Assembly: GCA_903869875.1 (NCBI GenBank) | Contig: CAIQAW010000025.1 | Location: 1 to 16,601 of the forward strand | Direction of reading: 5' to 3' | DNA length: 16,601 nt | DNA from: Candidatus Nomurabacteria bacterium | Lineage (GTDB): Bacteria > Patescibacteriota > Minisyncoccia > Phycocordibacterales > UBA9973 | In this document: positions 7,248 through 13,017 of the stretch, in pieces | How positions within the stretch are numbered: position 1 is the first letter of the stretch | Layout of the letters: each line of letters begins with the position of its first letter | The notes under the pieces: generated by a model | Database searches by the model: none | The model's input: the letters and a program-made list of their open reading frames with translations, nothing else | What the model was told of the DNA's origin: nothing | Translations under genes and position numbers: made by a program

Positions 7248-7447
7248 GTGACCAAGACGGCCGCAAGGATTTTTATTAAAATCCGAGGACGGGTCGAAAG
7301 CCGGAGCGTGTCTGACTTGCGAGCGGGCCGTCTACAGGTGTCCATCTTATGCCGTGATGGACTTCGCGCAAATTTTCCTCAGAAAATTATGTGTGACCGA
7401 CCCCCGTCACGGTTTTAAAGGCGCAGGCCGACCCCCGTCTTGTGCAC
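7248..7447 (+). ncRNA. Candidate structured RNA between tRNA-Leu and tRNA-Lys
   Basis: This 200-base stretch has no credible ORF. It is about 55% G+C over 7261-7440 (my hand count of 99 of 180), far above its AT-rich surroundings. It can fold compactly: terminal arms 7248-7260 with 7435-7447 (11 of 13 pairs), a 12-bp bulged helix 7256-7267 with 7316-7332 (which competes in part with the terminal arms) enclosing hairpin 7268-7283, and hairpins 7340-7346/7356-7362, 7371-7377/7382-7388 and 7393-7397/7406-7410. I do not recognise it as RNase P RNA, SRP RNA or tmRNA: the SRP CAGG-CCGGAAGG and other hallmark sequences are missing. It could also be a decayed tRNA duplication. Strand is assumed from the neighbouring tRNAs. 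Confidence 0.45.
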
Positions 7448-7469
7448 ACGATTCAAAATAAAATTACAA

Positions 7470-7542
7470 CCGCTCGTAGCTCAGCTGGTAGAGCACTCGC
7501 CTCTTAAGCGAATGGTCATAGGTTCGATCCCTATCGAGCGGA
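7470..7542 (+). tRNA. tRNA-Lys (anticodon CTT)
   Basis: CCGCTCG (7470-7476) pairs with CGAGCGG (7535-7541). The D-arm GCTC-AGCTGGTA-GAGC, anticodon loop CTCTTAA (CTT) and T-arm ATAGG-TTCGATC-CCTAT are clear. The anticodon stem has a C-A mismatch at its first pair. The discriminator is A and no CCA is encoded. Confidence 0.94.
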
Positions 7543-7547
7543 CAAAA

Positions 7548-7586
7548 AAGTAAAAATACCCATATTTTATATGGGTATTTTTACTT
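7548..7586 (+). terminator. Terminator after the tRNA-Lys gene
   Basis: A perfect 18-bp stem (7548-7565 with 7569-7586, 3-base loop) ends in a TATTTTTAC tract six bases after tRNA-Lys. Its last bases overlap the -35 box of the next promoter. Confidence 0.85.
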
Positions 7587-7613
7587 GACTTTTTCATCTT
7601 TTAGGTGTATAAT
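7585..7613 (+). promoter_or_regulatory. Sigma-70 promoter of the SPFH-like gene
   Basis: TTGACT (7585-7590) and TATAAT (7608-7613) have 17-base spacing. A second TATAAT (7630-7635) lies 10 bases before the ATG at 7646 without a matching -35. No Shine-Dalgarno site is seen. Confidence 0.8.
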
Positions 7614-7645
7614 GTAGTCTAAAGCAAATTATAATTTAATAGTCT

Positions 7646-8983
7646 ATGGATACACAATATGTAATTATCTGTTCAATAGTTATAGTACTATTCGCAGCAG
7701 TTGCCATTTTTTGGCCAAATGTAAAACAAAGTGTTGATGAATCACAAGTAAAATTCATATCTGAAAAAATGTTACCTGATGACATTGCCTACACATCTGT
7801 ACCAGAAAACCACATAAAAGCAATAGTGGACCATGGAGGTAATCTAGAAAAATTTCTAATGAACGTCGAAGGTAAAAGCTTCGACAAAGACTGGAACATT
7901 ATTGACACGGAAGTACCAGACCCTGCAACGCCTGCACTGTACGGAACAGCCCTACCTGATGGAACAATTCCGTTAATCAGACCTGCTGGTATGCAGACGA
8001 ACCCTAATATTGACAGTAATAACAATGATTTAAAAGGTATCGAAACGCAAGGAATGAGGTCTATGGAAAGTCTTCCGGGAGTAAATAAGATTTTGGAATA
8101 CCTTTTTTCTTGGCAACGAATAAACGGTCAGGATGATAAAGGTCAGTGGATTATAAAACCCCATGACAATGTCAAAGTAAAACAGATGATTTTTGTAGCA
8201 CAATATGTGTTTACTTTTATTCTCGACACAGCAGAAAACTTTGAAGTAAGGTATTTTATTCGCATTACGACTGAACTAAAGAACCCTAAAAAGGCGCTGT
8301 TTGACATCACCCCCATCGGTAGCTGGATAGACAAACTTTCAGGTATGCTGTATAACACATTTGAAGAATTTACAACAGCTACACCGTTTAATCAAATCAG
8401 GGCGGATATTGCAAAACCTGATTTTGACAAAACTGATGCAAGTGGAAATGTTATACCAGGAAGTGGAAGTGTACTGTCTAAAAAAGTTTTTGATTTAAAT
8501 AACGGGGCCAGAAATGGTCCACACACAGGATTAATTCTAGGTGTAGGTCAAGAAATAATTGGTTTTGAGATTATCGAATTCGGATGGCCAGAGGACAGCC
8601 CTATTGCAAAAGCATTGCAGCAAGAAGGCATCAACACAAAAGAACAGGAGGCTTTAAAAATCAAACTTAAGTCTGAACGGATGCAAGCAGACCAAGATGC
8701 CTATAAGATCAAAGCTACGAAAGTTGCTGAATCTGCCGGTAAACTTGAAGAAAATAAAGCTGAAAAAGATCTTATAGATAAGAAAAATGAAGCTGAGCTA
8801 AGACTTGTAAAAGCAAAAATGGATGCTGAAAAAGAATTCAACCTTGAACTACTGGCTAAAGAAGGCGGTATTGAAGCTATCAAATGGCACAATGTTGGCA
8901 AACAAAACCTGACATATCTTAATTTGGGTGGTGGCAAAGATGACGCAGTCATACCGCTACCTCCACCCAACAAGAAGAATTAG
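7646..8983 (+). CDS. SPFH/band-7 domain-like membrane protein
   Basis: A 445-residue protein with one N-terminal membrane helix (about residues 5-23). The middle and C-terminal regions resemble the stomatin/prohibitin/flotillin pattern: a strand-rich region with FRYFIRITTELKNPKKALF-like composition (195-219), an amphipathic stretch, then GQEIIGFEIIEFGWPEDSPIAKAL (301-324), matching the G-(I/F)-E-hydrophobic strand of SPFH domains, and a long charged coiled coil (about 330-405). SPFH proteins form large membrane rings that organise microdomains or hold proteases. The C-terminus ends in a proline-rich tail. Long extra loops (residues 75-165 and 255-300) are unusual. It is transcribed alone between two terminators. 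Family is inferred from fold pattern, not exact motif, so moderate confidence. Confidence 0.65.
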   Translation: MDTQYVIICSIVIVLFAAVAIFWPNVKQSVDESQVKFISEKMLPDDIAYTSVPENHIKAIVDHGGNLEKFLMNVEGKSFDKDWNIIDTEVPDPATPALYGTALPDGTIPLIRPAGMQTNPNIDSNNNDLKGIETQGMRSMESLPGVNKILEYLFSWQRINGQDDKGQWIIKPHDNVKVKQMIFVAQYVFTFILDTAENFEVRYFIRITTELKNPKKALFDITPIGSWIDKLSGMLYNTFEEFTTATPFNQIRADIAKPDFDKTDASGNVIPGSGSVLSKKVFDLNNGARNGPHTGLILGVGQEIIGFEIIEFGWPEDSPIAKALQQEGINTKEQEALKIKLKSERMQADQDAYKIKATKVAESAGKLEENKAEKDLIDKKNEAELRLVKAKMDAEKEFNLELLAKEGGIEAIKWHNVGKQNLTYLNLGGGKDDAVIPLPPPNKKN

Positions 8984-9005
8984 TTTATATCTATAGATAA
9001 ATGAC

Positions 9006-9056
9006 GTCAGGACAAGATTCCTGACAAAAGACCCTTATTTTATAAGGGTCTTTTGT
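9006..9056 (+). terminator. Two hairpins ending the SPFH-like gene
   Basis: A small 7-bp hairpin (9006-9012 with 9019-9025) is followed by a 15-bp perfect stem (9024-9038 with 9042-9056) whose 3' arm ends TCTTTTGT. The second is an intrinsic terminator and stops two bases before the next -35 box. Confidence 0.8.
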
Positions 9057-9057
9057 A

Positions 9058-9086
9058 TTGACTTTTTATGTAAAATAGTATATAAT
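9058..9086 (+). promoter_or_regulatory. Sigma-70 promoter of the five-helix membrane protein gene
   Basis: TTGACT (9058-9063) and TATAAT (9081-9086) have 17-base spacing, the same arrangement as at 7585. ATGAAGTAA (9093-9101) begins 6 bases after the -10. A weaker TATAAC (9128-9133) lies 4 bases before the gene ATG. Confidence 0.8.
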
Positions 9087-9137
9087 ACACATATGAAGTA
9101 AGTTTTTTGAAAACAATTTTAAACCCATATAACACAC

Positions 9138-10076
9138 ATGAAACCTTTCACACGTTGGATAAACGACAACGCCATTTGGGCTTTGATAGCCTTTATTTTT
9201 ATTACACTTGCCTGGATGGTAGGAGTAATGGCACTTATTATGAATCAGCCTTTGGTGGCGTCATTCTTATTATTTCTTTATGTAGTAGTAGTACCACTTG
9301 TTGCTGGCCAAATCAAAAAAAATGGCACCACCTATGGTGACATTATTGATGACTTGGTAAAAGACGTTGTAACCATAGCAGGTTACATGTTACTACTATT
9401 TGCATTTGCCTATTTCTTTCCAACTACATGGAAAATCTGGCATTTTAGCGTATCTTTCTGGATATCAATAATGTTAACAGCCATAGTTATAGTTGCTTAT
9501 TCGCATCTAAAATACAAATGGCTTCGCATAGCATTAATTGTTATGGTTGCAGCAATATTGATAGCTGGCATCATTGTAGAATACGGCATAGCAGACAAGC
9601 AAAAAGAAGAAGCTTCCAAAACCGAATCTGCTGAAAAACAGAAAGAAAAACTTGAAAACCGTGAAAAGGAAGTAGAGGTTGGAAACAAGGAACAAGATCT
9701 AAAAGACCGCCAGGAAGCACCTATGAACAAAAGATTGAAAGAGGTGCTGGACTACTACGACAGAAAAGCTGAATGCTTTGGAACAAAAACGTACACAATA
9801 TCGAAAGATACAGTGCGTGTGTTTTTACCACAGTACTCTGAAATGAATGTAACTATAACCAAGCCATACGGCGCGTCTATTGAATTAATGGATGCTAACG
9901 GACTTAGGTTTAGTTACAGGGGGCACAAAGTCACACCGCTTAACGGGGGTGAAGCATTAGACCTGCAAACTGGCGACTACATTAGATTTTATTGCCCGCA
10001 CAATGTCACTGCTGATATTGATGTGGTAAAGAAAAGTGATGAAGACATTAAAACAGCACTTGCGGCGGGTAAATAA
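9138..10076 (+). CDS. Five-helix membrane protein with coiled coil and soluble C-terminal domain
   Basis: I do not recognise this 312-residue protein. It shows about five hydrophobic helices (13-33, 37-58, 74-95, 101-121, 128-148), then a very charged coiled coil (153-205, rich in KE pairs) and a C-terminal domain of roughly 100 residues with alternating strands (TYTISKDTVRVFL, MNVTITKPYGASIELMD, GDYIRFYCPHNVTADIDVV). Cys213 and Cys286 lie in that domain. The ATG at 9138 is preferred because the hydrophobic start follows at once; a TTG frame at 9107 overlaps it in another phase. It is a single-gene unit flanked by terminators and follows the SPFH-like gene, with the same promoter layout, so the two may be partners. 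Function unknown. Confidence 0.75.
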   Translation: MKPFTRWINDNAIWALIAFIFITLAWMVGVMALIMNQPLVASFLLFLYVVVVPLVAGQIKKNGTTYGDIIDDLVKDVVTIAGYMLLLFAFAYFFPTTWKIWHFSVSFWISIMLTAIVIVAYSHLKYKWLRIALIVMVAAILIAGIIVEYGIADKQKEEASKTESAEKQKEKLENREKEVEVGNKEQDLKDRQEAPMNKRLKEVLDYYDRKAECFGTKTYTISKDTVRVFLPQYSEMNVTITKPYGASIELMDANGLRFSYRGHKVTPLNGGEALDLQTGDYIRFYCPHNVTADIDVVKKSDEDIKTALAAGK

Positions 10077-10099
10077 AGGACGTGTTCCCTATTGAACAC

Positions 10100-10127
10100 A
10101 AAAGCCGTATCTTTCGATACGGCTTTT
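10100..10127. terminator. Bidirectional terminator between convergent genes
   Basis: A perfect 12-bp stem (10100-10111 with 10116-10127, loop TTTC), A-rich on the left and T-rich on the right, lies between two convergent genes. It can end both the membrane-protein gene and the minus-strand pilin cluster. Confidence 0.85.
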
Positions 10128-10161
10128 CTTATTGCTATATACTATCGATATATGGCAAGTG

Positions 10162-10491
10162 CTATTTTGGTATAGGGTCTTTACCCAATGTGTTTAGGTC
10201 TACACTACTGGAACTAGGTGTTTTAAAACCAAATGTTTTAACAATTACGTTCATTATAGTATATGCACCGAACATTATAACAAAACCTACTATGCTCCAC
10301 ATCATGTGTTGTTGGCCTGTTTTTCTTGCAGTTGGGTCGTTAGACTTACGCATGAATTCTACCAAACCCCACAGAAACAAGACAAACGCAACGACAAACA
10401 AAAGGTAAATAAGCGGGTTGATAATTTTGTCAGCAACCGAAACTATTATACTGTCTGCAGTGTTAGCTGCGTAAGCCGTAGTGGTAAACAT
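10162..10491 (-). CDS. Type IV secretion pilin-like protein (TrbC/VirB2-like)
   Basis: A 109-residue protein with two membrane helices (24-46 and 62-86) joined by a basic loop containing RKSNDPTARKTGQQ, the layout of VirB2/TrbC-type pilin precursors and of the T4SS_pilin family common in Patescibacteria. The N-terminus is short (MFTTTAYAANTADS) with a possible AYA-A cleavage site but no hydrophobic signal core; an in-frame stop just before the ATG excludes a longer start. Eight bases separate it from the upstream pilin-like gene, so it is the last gene of the cluster. It would be an inner-membrane or assembled surface subunit. Function inferred from topology and context. Confidence 0.75.
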   Translation of the reverse strand: MFTTTAYAANTADSIIVSVADKIINPLIYLLFVVAFVLFLWGLVEFMRKSNDPTARKTGQQHMMWSIVGFVIMFGAYTIMNVIVKTFGFKTPSSSSVDLNTLGKDPIPK

Positions 10492-10499
10492 AATTTAAA

Positions 10500-10886
10500 T
10501 TACATGCACTTTTTAGCCAGATTACTCCATTGGTAACCAGGTGGACATGAAGGGTTCTGACTTGCAGTGTTTCCTATACCAGCAAGTACTATAATAAGTT
10601 GTACTATACCCCATACAGCAACAATAACCACTAGACCTATAACACCTTGTATCATGCGTGCGCGGTGTTCGCCTTGTTCTTTGGCATCTTTACCCTTGAT
10701 GTATTGGAACACAGTTATTAGGAAATATACTGTTGCAACAATAATAATACCAGGTATTACGTATGTATTTAACACTGTCAAAACCAAACTGAAAAGACTA
10801 ACAAAATACCCGAAATCTGGTCCAGTTACAGCAAAAGCTAAACTTGGTAACAATAACGCACCTGCTCCGATAATAAATTTTTTCAT
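10500..10886 (-). CDS. Type IV secretion pilin-like protein with signal peptide
   Basis: A 128-residue protein with a clear signal peptide (residues 1-19, ending LAFA), then two hydrophobic helices (about 30-62 and 81-106) split by a basic loop (KGKDAKEQGEHRARM). The C-terminal tail NPSCPPGYQWSNLAKKCM has two cysteines that could form a disulfide outside the membrane. Same architecture as its neighbours, hence a tandem paralogue. An upstream extended -10 promoter suggests it can be expressed apart from the genes before it. No Shine-Dalgarno site; the leader is TTTATTTAAATAAA. Confidence 0.78.
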   Translation of the reverse strand: MKKFIIGAGALLLPSLAFAVTGPDFGYFVSLFSLVLTVLNTYVIPGIIIVATVYFLITVFQYIKGKDAKEQGEHRARMIQGVIGLVVIVAVWGIVQLIIVLAGIGNTASQNPSCPPGYQWSNLAKKCM

Positions 10887-10953
10887 TTTATTTAAATAAA
10901 TTTTTAATTACTTATAATGCACGTCTGTTCCAGATTGGAAACCGTGATCATAC

Positions 10954-10977
10954 TTCTATTATACCATAGTAATAGAA
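10954..10977 (-). promoter_or_regulatory. Extended -10 promoter inside an inverted repeat
   Basis: On the minus strand TG-G-TATAAT (-10 at 10963-10958) precedes the pilin-like gene at 10886 by about 70 bases. It lies inside a perfect 8-bp inverted repeat (10954-10961 with 10970-10977), a possible operator. The -35 is poor. Confidence 0.5.
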
Positions 10978-10998
10978 ATACAAGTACAAAACTGTTGA

Positions 10999-11517
10999 TT
11001 ACTGCACTGAACTGTTGCCACCTAACGGGTTTCTAGATCCGTTACCACCTAAAGGGTTACGTGACCCATTGCCACCTAGTGGGTTACCAGAAGAATCTGT
11101 GGTATTATTTGAACCATTGTCCCCGCCTGTATAACCTGTCCAGTTACTTTTAGTTAGTGGTGGTTTTACTTGCGGTACAAAACCAGTATCTATACCTAAT
11201 GTACTGCCTAATACAGCCACAATGCCCCATACAGCCACCATTACAGTTAGTGCAATAATGGACCACATTACAGACTGTCTGTTGTCAGTGTTTTTTGTTG
11301 TATTACCAGATTCCTGGATAAGTTTAAATACACGCCACAAGAAAAATATAAATGCAGCAACAGTTAGTAGTGGTACTATATACGTGGCAGCTATGTCAGT
11401 TATCTGACATATTACATTTTGTATAGTATTTGGGTCTGTTGTACATGCGGCAAATGCAAACGATGGTAAAAGTCCACTTAAAATTATTACTGCTATTTTA
11501 CTAAATTGTTTTTTCAT
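10999..11517 (-). CDS. Type IV secretion pilin-like protein with NPLGGNGSR repeat tail
   Basis: A 172-residue protein: signal peptide (1-23, PSFAFA-A), short extracellular segment with Cys25 and Cys37, two membrane helices (43-66 and 83-106), a linker, and a low-complexity tail with three copies of NPLGGN(GSR) (residues 145-168) after an Asn/Gly/Ser-rich stretch. The helix-loop-helix core (SGNTTKNTDNRQSVMWSI) matches the other pilin-like genes here. The start is supported by a TATAAT box 6 bases upstream (11529-11524), so a leaderless internal transcript is likely. The tail is probably an exposed flexible extension. Confidence 0.78.
   Translation of the reverse strand: MKKQFSKIAVIILSGLLPSFAFAACTTDPNTIQNVICQITDIAATYIVPLLTVAAFIFFLWRVFKLIQESGNTTKNTDNRQSVMWSIIALTVMVAVWGIVAVLGSTLGIDTGFVPQVKPPLTKSNWTGYTGGDNGSNNTTDSSGNPLGGNGSRNPLGGNGSRNPLGGNSSVQ
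11014..11085 (-). repeat. 27-bp coding tandem repeat (NPLGGNGSR)
   Basis: Two full and one partial 27-base units encode the repeated peptide. The units differ at synonymous positions, so the peptide rather than the DNA is kept. Confidence 0.75.
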
Positions 11518-11523
11518 AAATAT

Positions 11524-11529
11524 ATTATA
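11524..11529 (-). promoter_or_regulatory. -10 box for leaderless pilin-like transcript
   Basis: TATAAT (11529-11524) ends 6 bases before the ATG at 11517. The spacing matches other leaderless starts here. The -35 is not evident, so the promoter is tentative. Confidence 0.45.
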
Positions 11530-11538
11530 CTTTAAATA

Positions 11539-12456
11539 CTAACTTCCAACTACTGACTGGAATGTTTTAACTACGATTTCTGTTATGGTCCATGCACCCA
11601 GGAATATAATAGTGCCTATAACTACGTTTCTAAGGTTAAGGTGTGCTCTTTCGATTTTCTTAGCGTCGCCCCCAGCAAATATATATTGGAAACCAGCCCA
11701 TATAAAGAAAACAACAGCAATGGGTACACCTATTTTAATAGCCAAGTCTGTAACTGTACCTAAGAAACCCCAAAAGTCGTCTGTACGTAATGGGTTCTGA
11801 AGTTTAAAATCAAACGCACCTACCTGTGCGGGGGTAGTACTTGGTGTGACATTCTGGCGGTTGTTATTTGCATTATTGTTAGCGTTATTATTTGCATTAT
11901 TGTTTGCATTGTTGTTATTGTTGTTAGAATTATCTACACCAGTATCAGCAGATGTGTAGTCAAACAATTGAAAAACTTTTGATTCAAAATACTTTTTATC
12001 TGAAGAACCCGTAACTATAACTTTTACTTTGTTACCGTTAGCTGTTTGTAATGGAAAATCTCTATAGTATTCTGAAGCGGTTACACCCTGGTACGGGTAC
12101 AAATTTGCTGTTGGACTTTGGAATTTACCATTTATAATAGTCTTTAGGTTAGACGCTAATATTTCTGCATTACTAGCCTGCATTACTTTTATAGTAACAA
12201 AAGTATCTGCATTTGCAGGAGGTATAGTAAAATCAGTCAGATCTACAACAATGTCAGACTGCATTATATCATTTAAAGATGTTGCTTTGTCTGAAACGTT
12301 TTCTACAACTATGCCAGTTGCAGAGTTAGAATACGTACCGTCTATGGGTACTATAACCTGCGCCCCAGCAAATACGTTTGTAGTACCTACAACAAGTGGA
12401 AATACAACTAGTATAAGGAACAAAATCTGCTTTCGAATATTCATATAATAAGTCAT
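11539..12456 (-). CDS. Pilin-like membrane protein fused to an extracellular N-terminal domain
   Basis: A 305-residue protein (from ATG 12456). Order: signal peptide (about 1-30, NVFA-G); an N-terminal beta-rich domain of about 140 residues (VIVPIDGTYSNSATGIV ... KVKVIVTGSSDKKYF); an Asn-rich linker of repeated NNNA (177-200); and a two-helix pilin-like domain (235-262 and 276-298) with the loop AGGDAKKIERAHLNLRN. The C-terminal part matches the neighbours, so this looks like a pilin subunit carrying an extra exported domain, perhaps a tip or adhesive subunit. A TATACT box 6 bases before ATG 12456 favours that start over the TTG frame to 12474; ATG 12444 is an alternative. Confidence 0.75.
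   Translation of the reverse strand: MTYYMNIRKQILFLILVVFPLVVGTTNVFAGAQVIVPIDGTYSNSATGIVVENVSDKATSLNDIMQSDIVVDLTDFTIPPANADTFVTIKVMQASNAEILASNLKTIINGKFQSPTANLYPYQGVTASEYYRDFPLQTANGNKVKVIVTGSSDKKYFESKVFQLFDYTSADTGVDNSNNNNNNANNNANNNANNNANNNRQNVTPSTTPAQVGAFDFKLQNPLRTDDFWGFLGTVTDLAIKIGVPIAVVFFIWAGFQYIFAGGDAKKIERAHLNLRNVVIGTIIFLGAWTITEIVVKTFQSVVGS
11857..11928 (-). repeat. Asn-rich coding repeat (NNNA)
   Basis: Imperfect 12-base repeats encode N-N-N-A units in the linker between the extracellular and pilin-like domains. This kind of tract is prone to length change by slippage. Confidence 0.75.
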
Positions 12457-12462
12457 GTATAT

Positions 12463-12468
12463 AGTATA
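12463..12468 (-). promoter_or_regulatory. -10 box for leaderless fused pilin gene
   Basis: TATACT (12468-12463) ends 6 bases before ATG 12456. A weak TTTGTT -35 lies 17 bases further upstream (12491-12486). Confidence 0.45.
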
Positions 12469-12494
12469 AAACAATCTAATAAATTAACAAAACG

Positions 12495-12935
12495 TTAGTT
12501 AAAGAAAACATCAAAACTTGGTGTTTCGCCGGCCAGTATTACTATAACAGTTTTTACTATTAACCATGCTGCCAGTACCCATAGGTAGCCTATAAGCAGT
12601 GTTTGCATGTTTTTTTTAAGATCTACTAACGTCATAGACTTAGCACCACCAACTGAACTAGTAATCATTTTTATACCTTGCCACATTAACATAATAACAA
12701 ATACTGGTGTAATCATTTTATAAACAACAAAGTTTAACCCGAAACGCAACAAACCCATAACATGTTCAAACGTGCATGGGTCTTTCAAACCACCGTCACA
12801 TAATATAAACCCACCTGGTGTTGCAGTAGGTACACCTACATCTGCCACAACCAGCATAGGTACAGCAAAAACAAATACTAGTGCTAGTAGCGCTGTTGTA
12901 TGTGTTGCTATCTTTTTAAAAATTTGTTTTTTCAT
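12495..12935 (-). CDS. Type IV secretion pilin-like protein, first of the array
   Basis: A 146-residue protein: signal peptide (about 1-31, VVA-D), a short exported segment with Cys46 and Cys54 (ILCDGGLKDPCTF), then two membrane helices (67-91 and 110-135) separated by a loop with VGGAKSMTLVDLKKN. It is the first pilin-like gene after the solute-binding protein gene. The leader is AACAAATAT directly before ATG, with no Shine-Dalgarno site. Same topology as the four downstream paralogues; sequence identity between them is low by eye. Confidence 0.75.
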   Translation of the reverse strand: MKKQIFKKIATHTTALLALVFVFAVPMLVVADVGVPTATPGGFILCDGGLKDPCTFEHVMGLLRFGLNFVVYKMITPVFVIMLMWQGIKMITSSVGGAKSMTLVDLKKNMQTLLIGYLWVLAAWLIVKTVIVILAGETPSFDVFFN

Positions 12936-12960
12936 ATATTTGTTTTAGTGGTTAGTATAT

Positions 12961-13005
12961 AGAGTAAAGCGAACAGTGATTTAAATTCCCTATTCGCTTA
13001 ACTCT
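12961..13005 (-). other. Imperfect hairpin between solute-binding protein and pilin genes
   Basis: Arms 12961-12973 and 12993-13005 pair with one mismatch (AAGCGAA/TTCGCTT core, 19-base loop). No T-run follows, so it is more likely an mRNA processing or stability element than a full terminator. Confidence 0.4.
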
Positions 13006-13017
13006 GTTCCCTAAACC

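Larger units (their letters stand above)
7199..7447 (+). repeat. Direct repeats of the tRNA-Leu(TAA) 3' end
   Basis: The tRNA 3' segment CGACCCCCGTCTTGGGCAC (7199-7217) recurs at 7429-7447 with a single change (18 of 19 identical, 230 bases apart). Its first 11 bases recur again at 7398-7408. Repeats of a tRNA 3' end on the tRNA side of a foreign segment are typical of attachment sites, but no integrase is present. Confidence 0.6.

Noticed and set aside
7135..7447. Group I intron at tRNA-Leu(TAA)
   Set aside because: Such introns interrupt the anticodon loop; here the tRNA is intact and the structured region is outside it.
11014..11085. Short regular repeats as a CRISPR array
   Set aside because: The units are adjacent without spacers, in frame and encode a repeated peptide.
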